DNA from: a virus
DNA: 41,985 nt
Direction: 5' to 3' (one strand)
Virus record (IMG/VR): IMGVR_UViG_3300027743_000050
Span: 1-41,985 of that record
The notes under the pieces were generated by a model that saw only the letters and a list, made by a program, of their open reading frames with translations, did no database searches and was not told the origin of the DNA. This document shows positions 19,719 through 27,198 of this stretch, one piece after another. Both the position numbers and the translations under genes were made by a program. Position 1 is the first letter of the stretch. Each line of letters starts with the position of its first letter.

Positions 19719-19949
19719 TCATAGCAGCCGCTCTCCAGCTGCCAGTTGCTGTTGCTCAAGGTCTTCTTGGATCGCTTCCATGATCTCGATCTGCAGCTTC
19801 GCCACGTGCGGCTTCATCTTGCCCAGCTCGATCTGGCGCCGGTAGAATGGCCGCCGCAGCGCCAGCTCGCGCTTCACTTCGTTGAGCTTGTCCGTCACGC
19901 TAAACCGCTGCATCGCCGTCGCTTTCGTCAGATGCTTCACGTGAAACAT
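19719..19949 (-). CDS. Helical hypothetical protein containing a parS-like start (76 aa)
   Basis: The reading frame begins MFHVKHLTKATAMQRF at ATG 19947-19949. MFHVKH is exactly what a parS sequence encodes at a start codon. Residues 20-70 are helical with LNEVKRELALRRP and IEIMEAIQEDLEQQQLA. The 5' 50 bases overlap the preceding gene; an internal ATG at 19911-19913 would cut this to 14. No family recognised. Confidence 0.68.
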   Translation of the reverse strand: MFHVKHLTKATAMQRFSVTDKLNEVKRELALRRPFYRRQIELGKMKPHVAKLQIEIMEAIQEDLEQQQLAAGERLL

Positions 19950-20220
19950 CGTCCAGCTCGCGCCGCTGGATCAGGCCCGCGCCGCGCCGTGAACGCACCG
20001 CCGTGCCGTAGGCCGTGACGCGATAGACCGCCGGGGATGATCCGATCCGCTCCACCCATCGCTTGCGCAGCAGCGAACGCAAGACGCCGCGATGAAAAAC
20101 CTTCGGCAGCTGGCCGTCGCCGAACGTCAACCAGTCCAAGAGCCGCAGCTGCTGCGCCGACACCGGCTCCTGCCGTGGACGCGGCAGGCGAAACAACTCC
20201 CGTCGGAACCGCGAGGTCAT
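19900..20220 (-). CDS. Winged-helix-like DNA-binding protein (106 aa)
   Basis: ATG at 20218-20220 overlaps the Toprim gene stop. The core VSAQQLRLLDWLTFGDGQLPKVFHRGVLRSLLRKRWVERIGSSPAVYRVTAYG has the helix-helix-wing flow of a winged helix, with strand pairs at the end and an acidic C-terminal tail (DVSREASDESDGD). It may recognise the origin or help the helicase load; position in the replication operon supports this, but it is inference. Confidence 0.75.
   Translation of the reverse strand: MTSRFRRELFRLPRPRQEPVSAQQLRLLDWLTFGDGQLPKVFHRGVLRSLLRKRWVERIGSSPAVYRVTAYGTAVRSRRGAGLIQRRELDDVSREASDESDGDAAV
19933..19948. promoter_or_regulatory. Near-consensus parS site
   Basis: TGCTTCACGTGAAACA differs from the bacterial ParB-binding consensus TGTTTCACGTGAAACA at one base. 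It sits at the 5' end of the 76-residue gene. A 15-of-16 match to a palindromic site is unlikely by chance in 42 kb. Host ParB could load and spread here, affecting segregation, replication or transcription of the phage. Confidence 0.72.
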
Positions 20221-20894
20221 AGCCGCCCCTCCTGGCTTTGCTCGAGCACGAGATCAGCGAAGTCGGTCCCGACCCGGCTGGTGCTGATGCAGGACGCCCG
20301 CCAGCCCCACGTCAGCCGCGCCGCAGCCGCCGCCGCGTCACCCGCCCGGCTCACGTCGTTGTCGATCGCGATCACCAGCTGGCCGACGAACCACAGCAGC
20401 GGTAGCCGTTCGATCGCGCCCGCGGAACCCAGCGCCCAGGCCGGCGTGTAGCCGAGCTGCAACAAGGCCAGCCCCGTCTCAAAGCCCTCGCACACGTGCA
20501 GGCGGGGCATGAACCACGTCTGAGCTCCAGTGCAGCACGCGCGATGCGAGATCAGCTTCATCGCCGCGCCGCGCACCGGCCCCAGCATCATGGGCTGGCC
20601 GTCCTTCTGGAAGTCCTGGCCGATGAAGATGCGCTGCAGCGCGGTCGGGGTGTCACCCTCGATCGTGCGCAGCAGCGCGATTAGGGCCGGAGCGGCCCCA
20701 TCGCGCCGTGGGCAGCTGGGATGGAAGCGCGCCTCGACGCCGGTGGGCAGCTCCAGGCCACGCAACGCGAGGTAATATTCTGCCGGCGTCCCGGCGATCG
20801 GCACGCCCTGATCCCACACCTTGAGCGCATAGGCCGTCTTGCGCTTGCGCTCGGCGCGCTCCTCCTCCAGCTCGCGGCGCTCGTCCTCGGTCAT
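20217..20894 (-). CDS. Toprim-domain primase subunit (225 aa)
   Basis: Starts at ATG 20892-20894, coupled by ATGA to the preceding small gene. The N-terminal 40 residues are a charged coiled coil (EERAERKRKTAYALKVW). The Toprim core shows CEGFETGLALLQLG at 135-148, with the catalytic glutamate, and IDND at 177-180. Between them lie substrate-contacting segments such as YLALRGLEL and GPVRGAAMKL. Members of this group synthesise RNA primers with a CHC2 zinc finger, here encoded on a separate protein two genes upstream. Confidence 0.9.
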   Translation of the reverse strand: MTEDERRELEEERAERKRKTAYALKVWDQGVPIAGTPAEYYLALRGLELPTGVEARFHPSCPRRDGAAPALIALLRTIEGDTPTALQRIFIGQDFQKDGQPMMLGPVRGAAMKLISHRACCTGAQTWFMPRLHVCEGFETGLALLQLGYTPAWALGSAGAIERLPLLWFVGQLVIAIDNDVSRAGDAAAAAARLTWGWRASCISTSRVGTDFADLVLEQSQEGRL

Positions 20895-21049
20895 AGCGGC
20901 GGCTCTGGATCGCAGATCGGACAGCCTGCCCGGCCGCACGGCGAGACGCCCTCACGGGGCCACTCCCAGCGCATGAACCGCGAGCGCAGCCAGCCCGGCG
21001 CGGCATAGCCCAGCTCGCGCTCCGGCAATTTCAGGATTCCGGATTTCAT
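20891..21049 (-). CDS. Small CxxC protein in the primase cluster (52 aa)
   Basis: Starts at ATG 21047-21049 (MKSGILKLPERELGY). It ends SPCGRAGCPICDPEPPL with C-x4-C-x2-C, which could bind zinc. It is locked between the CHC2 and Toprim genes by stop-start overlaps on both sides, so a structural or accessory role in the primase assembly is likely. No family recognised. Confidence 0.72.
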   Translation of the reverse strand: MKSGILKLPERELGYAAPGWLRSRFMRWEWPREGVSPCGRAGCPICDPEPPL

Positions 21050-21273
21050 GCCCGCCTCCGCTTGCGCTCGGGCTCGTCCCACAAGCCGCGCGCGCGGAAA
21101 GCCGCGATGATGTCGGCTGGATCACAGCCGGCGAAGCAGTGCAGGAGAATGGTGCTGTGGCCCTGCGTGATCGACAGCGACGGATCGCGATCGTTGTGCG
21201 CCGGGCAGCATGCTAGAAATGATCGTCCAGATTTTCGTGCGCGCAGACGCGCAGCCAAGTCTGCCGCTCGCAT
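21046..21273 (-). CDS. CHC2-type primase zinc finger protein (75 aa)
   Basis: GRSFLACCPAHNDRDPSLSIT (about 16-36) and LHCFAGCDPADIIAAF (44-59) form the C-x2-H and C-x3-C zinc site of DnaG-type primase zinc domains. The Arg/Lys-rich C-terminus follows. In most primases this domain is fused to a Toprim catalytic domain; here it is a separate 75-residue protein, with the Toprim domain two genes downstream. ATG 21271-21273 has a strong GGGAGGAGG site. Confidence 0.9.
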   Translation of the reverse strand: MRAADLAARLRARKSGRSFLACCPAHNDRDPSLSITQGHSTILLHCFAGCDPADIIAAFRARGLWDEPERKRRRA

Positions 21274-21328
21274 GGGGCCTCCTCCCTTTGGTTGTTGTTG
21301 CTCCCGCCGCCGAGAGTGTTACATGCGC

Positions 21329-21742
21329 TCACACTCCGATCGACACTCGCACCACGCGCCAATCGCGCAGCGCATCCATGACATCCTCGAAGCGATCGGT
21401 GATCAGATAGCCGGCACCGCCGTGCATAAGACGGAACGCCAGCGCCTTCTGCTCATCCGTCGGCTGTTCGCCGCGTCGCTTCAATTCGATAAACGCCAGC
21501 AGGCCGCAGACGTGGAATAGCTGGAAGTCGGGCCAGCCCTTCTGCACGCCCATGCGCTTGAGCCGCTGCGCCGTCGCGGGATGCCGCCACTCACCGGCAG
21601 GGAAATGCGTCCAGCTCCACTCCGGCACACACCAGCGCCGCAGCACGTCGGCCGTCATGCAGTGCAGATTGAATTCAGGAGCCGGCGGCGGCTTCACGCC
21701 GCGCTGTCGCTTGCCTTTGAATAACGACAGCTGCCCCGGCAT
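21329..21742 (-). CDS. VRR-NUC domain nuclease (137 aa)
   Basis: The core HFPAGEWRHPATAQRLKRMGVQKGWPDFQLFHV with the aspartate of GWPDF, followed by LLAFIELKRRG and TDEQKAL, matches VRR-NUC (PD-(D/E)xK) nucleases of phages; the ELK segment carries the second catalytic residues. Such enzymes process structured DNA during replication or recombination. The N-terminus (MPGQLSLFKGKRQRG) is basic. It stands between the Cro-like gene and the primase genes. Confidence 0.88.
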   Translation of the reverse strand: MPGQLSLFKGKRQRGVKPPPAPEFNLHCMTADVLRRWCVPEWSWTHFPAGEWRHPATAQRLKRMGVQKGWPDFQLFHVCGLLAFIELKRRGEQPTDEQKALAFRLMHGGAGYLITDRFEDVMDALRDWRVVRVSIGV

Positions 21743-21748
21743 CGATCA

Positions 21749-22015
21749 TCACCGCTGCGCTTTGCGCGTGCGCTTGCTGTTGACGTGAGCAACGGTCAAC
21801 ACCCGCTGCAGACGTTCGTTGCCCTGCGGACACAAGAGTCGCGCCGGGAATTCTCCGTTGGTCACTTGCTCGATCAGCACCGCCATTTCCCACGACGCCC
21901 AGCCGCGATGCTTGGCGACGTGCACACTGTTCTGGCTGTAGCCGATCGCCGTCGCCAACTTCGCTTCCGAGCCGTAATGGGCAATGGCTCGCTCCATGAG
22001 CTTGCGTGCGCTCAT
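21749..22015 (-). CDS. Cro/YdaS-like regulator (88 aa)
   Basis: ATG 22013-22015 follows GGAGTGTG. The HTH reads MERAIAHYGSEAKLATAIGYSQNSVHVAKHRGW, of the YdaS/Cro-like class found opposite phage repressors, followed by a helix and a basic tail (NSKRTRKAQR). It is divergent from the CI-like gene, with a 127-base interval, and is the first gene of the leftward replication operon, exactly the place of cro in lambdoid phages. Confidence 0.87.
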   Translation of the reverse strand: MSARKLMERAIAHYGSEAKLATAIGYSQNSVHVAKHRGWASWEMAVLIEQVTNGEFPARLLCPQGNERLQRVLTVAHVNSKRTRKAQR

Positions 22016-22142
22016 TCCACACTCCAGATTCAAGGAAACGAAGATGCCGCCGTCCGGATTATCAAGGCACAACTCGCTGCCGATTTCAACAATAGACAGT
22101 CGTTCGCAAAAGTTGGATTGTAGGATCAGAGGGACTGCCACC
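22016..22142. promoter_or_regulatory. CI/Cro switch region
   Basis: This 127-base interval lies between divergent regulator genes and must hold both promoters and operators. TTCAAC at 22085-22090 and TAGGAT near 22120 are weak promoter-like matches. I see no strong dyad, so the operator sequences are not established from inspection. Confidence 0.6.
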
Positions 22143-22769
22143 ATGGACGCCACGCCGCGCGCTGACATCAAGGACCGCCGCAAGCAGCTCGGCTTGTCGC
22201 AGCGCGAGCTGGCCGCGATCGTCGGTTCCCATGCCCAGACGGTAGACAAGATCGAGCGCGGGCACATCAGCTTTTCGCGCTATCTGGCCGGCATCGAACA
22301 GCATCTTGGCATCAAGCCGGCGGCCGTGGAGTTCAAGGACGCCGAGCAAGGCGTTGAAAAAATTCCGCTTTACGCTACAACGGCCGCGACGCTGCGAGCG
22401 GTGAGGATGAACCACGACATTGCCCCCGTGCATCACGTGATGCCGCCGGAATGCCTGCGCGGCAAACGATCGAGCTATGGCGGCATGGTTTCCACCGACG
22501 CCATGGCCCCGATCTTCGCCGTTGGTGATTCGTTCTACTGCAACCCGCATCTAGCCCCGGCTCCCGGTAAATTCGTGCTGCTGCGGCAGAAGCCCCCATG
22601 GCAGCGCGGGCAGATCATCCTCTGCCAGCTGATCTCGTTCACTGAGCGAGAATGGACAGTGATGCTGCTCAATTCCGGCGGCAAGAAACGCGGCTATGAG
22701 GAGCGGCTGGTGCTGTCGCGCGCCGACTTCCCGATCGCCCATCGTGTCGTGGCGAAGGATTTCAGTTGA
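22143..22769 (+). CDS. CI-like repressor with S24-type fold (208 aa)
   Basis: The start is ATG 22143 behind AGAGGGACT; an upstream in-frame ATG would overlap the cro-like gene. Residues 8-57 form an XRE HTH (LGLSQRELAAIVGSHAQTVDKIERG). Residues about 95-208 have an S24/LexA-like fold, with the segment MVSTDAMAPIFAVGDSFYCNP at 115-135. In self-cleaving members this segment has a nucleophilic serine before the Met-x-Pro; here it is Ala120, and no catalytic lysine stands in the equivalent position. The protein is therefore likely a repressor that is not induced by RecA-driven self-cleavage. It governs lysogeny. Confidence 0.9.
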   Translation: MDATPRADIKDRRKQLGLSQRELAAIVGSHAQTVDKIERGHISFSRYLAGIEQHLGIKPAAVEFKDAEQGVEKIPLYATTAATLRAVRMNHDIAPVHHVMPPECLRGKRSSYGGMVSTDAMAPIFAVGDSFYCNPHLAPAPGKFVLLRQKPPWQRGQIILCQLISFTEREWTVMLLNSGGKKRGYEERLVLSRADFPIAHRVVAKDFS

Positions 22770-22785
22770 TCTAATCGAGCGTCTA

Positions 22786-22815
22786 TTGACCGGCTTTCCC
22801 TGGACCGGCTACGCT
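22786..22815 (+). promoter_or_regulatory. Candidate promoter for the recombination operon
   Basis: TTGACC at 22786-22791 and TACGCT at 22810-22815 are 18 bases apart, resembling alphaproteobacterial housekeeping promoters with a weak -10. It lies in the short gap between the repressor and exonuclease genes. Confidence 0.4.
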
Positions 22816-22837
22816 GCCGCAGGCCCAGGGGATTACG

Positions 22838-23665
22838 ATGGCTTTGACGGCTGCCCAACTCGCGGCACGCGAGGGAAAGATCACTGCATCGTTCGCGCCG
22901 CAGCTAATGGCCGGCGATCTCCCCGCTATCCACAACAAGTGGCTTGAGCTGATCGGCGATCCGTCCTGGCAGCCGGAGGACATGACCAACAACTGGCCGG
23001 TGTATCACGGCACCGTCATGGAGCCGCACGTCATCGACTGGCACGAGCGATTGACCGGCGTGCCGCTGACACGGCGCGGCGAAGTCGTTGTGCATCCGCA
23101 CCGGCCCAACGTCTGCGCCACGCTCGACTGCTACCGCGCATTCGATCAGTGCGTGATCGATGCAAAATGCCCCGGCGCGTGGATGAAGCTGGACGACATC
23201 CTCGCCTACTACCAGCCGCAGCTGATCGTGCAACGCGGCTGCGTCGAGTGCATCAACGCCAGCCTGCTGATCTCGCACGGCGGTGCCGCGCCGCACGAAT
23301 ATGCGATCACGATCGATCCGGACTACGAAGCCAAGGTCTGGCAGCGCGTCGATCAATTCTGGCGCTGCGTGGAAATGATGATCCCGCCGGTCGAGACGAT
23401 GGCGCTGCAGCCGCTCACGGCGCCGGAGGAATGGCGCACGGTCGATCTCAGCCGCGATGGCGAGATCAATCTGCACAACTGGGCACCGGAAATGGTGCTG
23501 CAGCTGGTGACGTGGAACGAAACGCGCGACAACGCAGTGGCGCACGAATTCGCGCGCGAGCAGATCAAGGCGTTGTTGCCGGAAAATGTCGGCGTGCTGC
23601 GCGGTGCCGGCCTGATAGTGAAACGCAACCGTGCGCGCGCCGTCTCGATCAAGCGTGACGAGTGA
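22838..23665 (+). CDS. YqaJ-like viral recombinase exonuclease (275 aa)
   Basis: The protein runs MALTAAQLAAREGKITASFA, with the N-terminal ITAS segment, then YHGTVMEPHVIDWHERLTGVPL with its acidic residue, and VIDAKCPGAWMKLDDILAYYQPQLIVQRGCVECINASLLI, which holds the D-x-K pair and the glutamine helix of the YqaJ/lambda-exo fold. Such exonucleases resect double-stranded DNA 5'-to-3' and hand single strands to a RecT/Bet annealing protein, present here at 25477. AGGGG precedes the ATG. Confidence 0.88.
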   Translation: MALTAAQLAAREGKITASFAPQLMAGDLPAIHNKWLELIGDPSWQPEDMTNNWPVYHGTVMEPHVIDWHERLTGVPLTRRGEVVVHPHRPNVCATLDCYRAFDQCVIDAKCPGAWMKLDDILAYYQPQLIVQRGCVECINASLLISHGGAAPHEYAITIDPDYEAKVWQRVDQFWRCVEMMIPPVETMALQPLTAPEEWRTVDLSRDGEINLHNWAPEMVLQLVTWNETRDNAVAHEFAREQIKALLPENVGVLRGAGLIVKRNRARAVSIKRDE

Positions 23666-23690
23666 TCAACCAGCGAAAGGAAAGCGACCG

Positions 23691-23891
23691 ATGAAAAACA
23701 AGTCCACGACCAGCGTCACCACCAGCGAGGAGAGTCCGCCGGCCACCATCAGCGTGCGCGAGTCGCTGGAGCAAATTCGCTCCGAGCATCTGCGCATACG
23801 CAACGATGCCCACGACACCATCACCCGGCTGGAACGCTGGCGCGACGAGATCGACGCCACCATCGCCTTCCTGCGAGCGCAACGGAAATGA
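23691..23891 (+). CDS. Coiled-coil hypothetical protein (66 aa)
   Basis: ATG 23691 follows AAGGAAAG. A Ser/Thr-rich N-terminus (MKNKSTTSVTTSEESPP) is followed by SVRESLEQIRSEHLRIRNDAHDTITRLERWRDEIDATIAFL, a clear coiled coil. The stop overlaps the next gene. A structural or accessory role in recombination is possible; no family recognised. Confidence 0.75.
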   Translation: MKNKSTTSVTTSEESPPATISVRESLEQIRSEHLRIRNDAHDTITRLERWRDEIDATIAFLRAQRK

Positions 23892-24181
23892 GAAAGAGCG
23901 ACGCGAAGTTGTCGGCGGCTCTGCAGGAGGCGGGGCTGGACGACATGGCGAAGCGCGCGGCGGCTGGACACTACAACGAATTTTTCGGGCCGCTCGACAC
24001 GCCAATGCTGACGTTGATCGAGGAGCTGCACAAGGCCGGCAGTGCGCCGGCACTTGCGCTGCGGCTGCGTGTGATGGATGGCGACTATGATGCCGACTTT
24101 GAGGAGTCGGAGGAATGGGCGGCGTCGGAGGGCGGGCAGAATGCGTTCAACAGCTTGCTGGGGAGGAAGCACGATGACTGA
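23888..24181 (+). CDS. Hypothetical helical protein (97 aa)
   Basis: Starts at ATG 23888 (ATGA overlap). MRKSDAKLSAALQEAGLDDM leads to YNEFFGPLDTPMLTLIEELHKAG, all-helical, with an acidic part (DGDYDADFEESEEW). I recall similar short proteins in rhizobial phages near exonuclease genes, without a named function. Confidence 0.75.
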   Translation: MRKSDAKLSAALQEAGLDDMAKRAAAGHYNEFFGPLDTPMLTLIEELHKAGSAPALALRLRVMDGDYDADFEESEEWAASEGGQNAFNSLLGRKHDD

Positions 24182-24830
24182 CAAGGAATACAACATCGCG
24201 ATCCAGCGGCTCAAGCTGCCGCCGCGCATGCAGAAGCTGCCCGTGGATGATCGCGGCTATCCGGTGCCGAAGTTCGTGCAGTGGATCGACGGCAAGCCGG
24301 ACTTCCGCGTGGTCAATCGATCGTTCATGGCAAATGCGGTGCGGATCAAGTTGTGCTGGCTGTGCGGCGAACCACTCGGCCGCTTCCAGGCATTTGTCAT
24401 AGGCCCTATGTGCTCGATTAACCGTGTCAGCTCGGAGCCGCCGTCGCATCTGGAGTGTGCGCGCTTCGCGGTGCAGGCGTGTCCGTTTTTGACGCAGCCG
24501 AATCGCAAGCGCAACGAAGATGGACTGCCGGAGGAAGCCGAACAACCGGCTGGCATCATGATCCCGCGCAATCCCGGCGTGTCCATGATCTGGGTCACGG
24601 AATCCTATACGCCGTTCAAAGCGCACGGCGGCGCGTTGTTTCGGATCGGCGAGCCGACCAGCGTGGAGTGGTGGGCGCACGGCCGCGAGGCGACGCGGCA
24701 GGAAGTGATCGACTCGATCGCCAGCGGACTGCCGCTGCTGGTGGACGTGGCGGCGAAGGAAGGGCCGGACGCGATCGACGCGCTCAACCGCGAGATCAGA
24801 CGCGGGCTCGCATTGGTGCCGGCGATATGA
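24174..24830 (+). CDS. Zinc-binding hypothetical protein (218 aa)
   Basis: ATG 24174 overlaps the previous stop by eight bases. Cysteines at IKLCWLCGEPLG form one CxxC pair; MCSINRVSSEPPSHLECARFAVQACPF supplies further Cys and His residues typical of a zinc-bearing domain. The C-terminal half has MIWVTESYTPFKAHGGALFRIGEPTSVEWW and HGREATRQEVIDSIASG. The combination CWLCGEPLGRFQAFVIGPMC is, from memory, a recurring motif in alphaproteobacterial prophage proteins of unknown role. Confidence 0.82.
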   Translation: MTDKEYNIAIQRLKLPPRMQKLPVDDRGYPVPKFVQWIDGKPDFRVVNRSFMANAVRIKLCWLCGEPLGRFQAFVIGPMCSINRVSSEPPSHLECARFAVQACPFLTQPNRKRNEDGLPEEAEQPAGIMIPRNPGVSMIWVTESYTPFKAHGGALFRIGEPTSVEWWAHGREATRQEVIDSIASGLPLLVDVAAKEGPDAIDALNREIRRGLALVPAI

Positions 24831-24994
24831 ACGAAGAATATCTGGGCGATGGCCTCTACGCGTCGTTCGATGGCTATGCCATCACGTTGCGCGCGCCGCG
24901 CGAAAACGGCGATCACTACGTCGTGCTGGAACCGCTCCAGTACGACGCGCTGCTGGAATACGCCATGCGGATGTACGCGAAGGAAACGTCATGA
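24827..24994 (+). CDS. Small hypothetical protein (55 aa)
   Basis: Starts at ATG 24827 (ATGA overlap). MNEEYLGDGLYASFDGYAIT, then LRAPRENGDHYVVLEP and a terminal helix ALLEYAMRMY. I recall this small domain (YLGDGLYxSFDGYxIxLRAPRENGDHxVxLEP) in many phages and rhizobial genomes. Function unknown. Confidence 0.82.
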   Translation: MNEEYLGDGLYASFDGYAITLRAPRENGDHYVVLEPLQYDALLEYAMRMYAKETS

Positions 24995-25311
24995 GCGACG
25001 AATATTCCGTCTGCCAGTTTTTCGTCAACGGCACCTATGAATACGTTCGCCGCTACGTGTCGGAGGAGGAGGCGGTCAAGGCGTTTGCTCACTACACGAA
25101 CAACGTTGCCACGGCAGCGGGCGTCGTGGAGCGCGTGATCATCACCGACGGCGGCGACTTCACCAATCTCGAATGGGTAAGAGGCAAAGGCTACAGCTAC
25201 GACGGCGTGCACTACGCCGCGACGGCGCACACTGACGCGCATCCGAATCTAAACCGAGAGGACAGCGAAGATGAAAGCGACGATCGAAGTGAAGGACAGA
25301 AAGGAAGCTGA
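24991..25311 (+). CDS. Hypothetical protein (106 aa)
   Basis: ATG 24991 overlaps the previous stop. The N-terminal 85 residues are an alpha/beta domain (CQFFVNGTYEYVRRYVSEEEAVKAFAHYTNN, VVERVIITDGGDFTNLEW). The C-terminus is acidic and serine-rich (REDSEDESDDRSEGQKGS), probably disordered. The last 41 bases overlap the next gene. No family recognised. Confidence 0.78.
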   Translation: MSDEYSVCQFFVNGTYEYVRRYVSEEEAVKAFAHYTNNVATAAGVVERVIITDGGDFTNLEWVRGKGYSYDGVHYAATAHTDAHPNLNREDSEDESDDRSEGQKGS

Positions 25312-25480
25312 CGCCGTGCGCGTTGGACTCGAAGACCCGGCGGTGCGCGCGTTCGTAGTCATCATCGGCTTGCTGTTGCCGATGACACAGCGCCAGCGCA
25401 AGCGTGTGCTGCAATACGTGATGGATAAGATCGACGAGGACGCCGAAGGCAAAATCGAGAACGGCGGGCAAGCAGCATGA
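25271..25480 (+). CDS. Hypothetical protein with one hydrophobic segment (69 aa)
   Basis: ATG 25271 follows GAGAGGACAGCG. The protein begins MKATIEVKDRKEADAVRVGL, has a hydrophobic stretch (FVVIIGLLLPM), then a helical basic part (QRQRKRVLQYVMDKI) and an acidic end. Coupled to the Bet gene by ATGA. Possibly a small helper of the recombinase; no family recognised. Confidence 0.72.
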   Translation: MKATIEVKDRKEADAVRVGLEDPAVRAFVVIIGLLLPMTQRQRKRVLQYVMDKIDEDAEGKIENGGQAA

Positions 25481-26505
25481 ACGTCCCCGCCTTGCGTCCT
25501 GCCCGGCTGCCGATGCCGCCGGGCATAGACGATCCCGGCAAGTGGCGCGTGCTGGTGGAAGCGATCTTTCCCGCTGCGCAGAGCGTGGAGTCGGTGTTGC
25601 TCGCACTCGACTACTGCCGCGCGCGCGGGCTCGACGTGCTCAAGAAGCCCGTCAATATCGTGCCGATGTGGAACAACAAGCTGGGCCGCTATGTCGAGAC
25701 GGTCTGGCCCTCGATCAATGAGATCGAGGTCACGGCGGCACGCACCGGCCAGTGGGCGGGCATGGACGAACCGAAATGGGGACCGACGATCGAGGAGACA
25801 TTCAGAGGCCGCAAGAAAGATCGCGGCGGCTGGGTGGATGCCGAAGTCACCCTGAAATATCCGGAGTGGGTTGCCGTCACCGTGTACCGAATGATCCACG
25901 GCAATCGCTGCGCCTTCACCGAGCCGGTCTACTGGCTGGAAGCCTACGGACGGCTGGGCGGCAGCGTGTTGCCCAATGACATGTGGTCGAAACGTCCGCG
26001 CGGCCAGCTGCACAAGGTCGGCAAGGCTGCGTCGCTGCGTGCGGCATTCCCAGAGGAAGGCGACTATGCCTCCGACGAAATGGAAGGCGCAGTGATTGAC
26101 GTGCAGGCGACGCCGGAAGCGCCGACGCCAACCGACAACTGGAAACCGCCCGACACGATTCCTGACGAGCCCGCCGAGGAGCAGATCGATCCGGAGACGG
26201 GCGAAGTCACGACGGCAGCGCCATCGCCTCCTCCGACGCCGCGTCTGCTGGCGCGCGGTGATGACGAGCAGGCCCGCGACTGGTGCTCGCGCTTCCTGAC
26301 CGAGCTGCGCAAGTCGAAGACGATCGGCGAAGTCGACCAGTGGGAGGCGCTTAATCTGGAGATCAGCGACGCGATCAAGATCGACGCGCCCAAGCTGCAT
26401 GTCCAGTTGAAGGCGGCGATCGGGCGGCATCGTGTGGAGCTGGCAGGGGCGGAGCAGAAGTCGGAGACGGGGAAGCCGGCCGACGAGCAGGCACCGCCAC
26501 CGTGA
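25477..26505 (+). CDS. Phage recombination protein Bet/RecT family (342 aa)
   Basis: The N-terminal 200 residues have the RecT/Bet pattern: VEAIFPAAQSVESVLLALDYCRARGLDVLKKPVNIVPMWN, then VETVWPSINEIEVTAARTGQWAGMDEPKWGP and KYPEWVAVTVYRMIHGNRCAFTEPVYW. The C-terminal 140 residues are proline-rich and acidic, then a helical stretch (DWCSRFLTELRKSKTIGEVD). These proteins anneal single strands generated by a partner exonuclease, here at 22838-23665. The ATG overlaps the previous stop. Confidence 0.9.
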   Translation: MNVPALRPARLPMPPGIDDPGKWRVLVEAIFPAAQSVESVLLALDYCRARGLDVLKKPVNIVPMWNNKLGRYVETVWPSINEIEVTAARTGQWAGMDEPKWGPTIEETFRGRKKDRGGWVDAEVTLKYPEWVAVTVYRMIHGNRCAFTEPVYWLEAYGRLGGSVLPNDMWSKRPRGQLHKVGKAASLRAAFPEEGDYASDEMEGAVIDVQATPEAPTPTDNWKPPDTIPDEPAEEQIDPETGEVTTAAPSPPPTPRLLARGDDEQARDWCSRFLTELRKSKTIGEVDQWEALNLEISDAIKIDAPKLHVQLKAAIGRHRVELAGAEQKSETGKPADEQAPPP

Positions 26506-26960
26506 AGCGCGCCAACTATATCGTGGGCGATATGCTGTTGTTCCCCGACGACACCGACGCCCGCCTGCAGCTCGGCACGCTCGATCCCGGCGAGAAAGTC
26601 GGGGTCGAGATCACCCGGCCGCGCCGATCGGAGGCGGTCAAGTTCAACGCCCATGTGCATCTGACTCTGGAACGTGTCGCCGCCGCCATGGCGCACAAGA
26701 CCAGCGGCGTGTGGACCGTGCGCAATCTGCGCAGCTGGCTATGCATCCGCACCGGCCGCGTTGACGTGGTGAGCTGGCCGCCGCGTTCTGCCGTGATCCC
26801 GCATTCGATCGGGGACATGAACGCGATGGAGCTGGACCTATGGTGGCAGGAGGCGCAGCGCGTGATCATCACCGACGTGCTGCCGATGCTGGCGCGCGAT
26901 GAAGCCGACGATATCCGCAGTCGTTTGAGATCATGGAAGGAGTCCGAAGATGGTGATTAG
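26502..26960 (+). CDS. NinB/DUF1367-like hypothetical protein (152 aa)
   Basis: Starts with GTG at 26502, overlapping the Bet stop. The part KVGVEITRPRRSEAVKFNAHVHLTLERVAAAMAH and WTVRNLRSWLCIRTGRVDVV resembles the architecture of NinB-like or DUF1367 phage recombination proteins, in which a PRxxxxxxxxH segment precedes helices. The match is by eye and tentative. It lies directly after Bet, which suits a recombination accessory. Confidence 0.75.
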   Translation: MKRANYIVGDMLLFPDDTDARLQLGTLDPGEKVGVEITRPRRSEAVKFNAHVHLTLERVAAAMAHKTSGVWTVRNLRSWLCIRTGRVDVVSWPPRSAVIPHSIGDMNAMELDLWWQEAQRVIITDVLPMLARDEADDIRSRLRSWKESEDGD

Positions 26961-27198
26961 TCGTGGCGGTGGTGGTTTCAATCCGTGGCAACGCCGGCCG
27001 CAGCAAGCGCAACGCGGCGTGTCGCGGATGCCGAGCGCCAATCCACGCGCGATCGCCGCGCTCAAGGCATACGAGCAGCAATCCAGGGTGCCGGTGAATT
27101 TCGACATGCTCTACCGGCATTTGATGGAGAGCGGCTTCACGCCGAACGATGCACATCTGGCAGCGGAGAGCTACTGGCGCGGGAGGCCGAAGCGATGA
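26950..27198 (+). CDS. Hypothetical basic protein (82 aa)
   Basis: ATG 26950 follows AAGGAGTCCG. A glycine- and glutamine-rich N-terminus (MVISRGGGGFNPWQRRPQQAQ) leads into a helical part (RAIAALKAYEQQS, FDMLYRHLMESGFTPNDAHLAAESY). The second half looks like a small helical domain; no family recognised. Confidence 0.72.
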   Translation: MVISRGGGGFNPWQRRPQQAQRGVSRMPSANPRAIAALKAYEQQSRVPVNFDMLYRHLMESGFTPNDAHLAAESYWRGRPKR

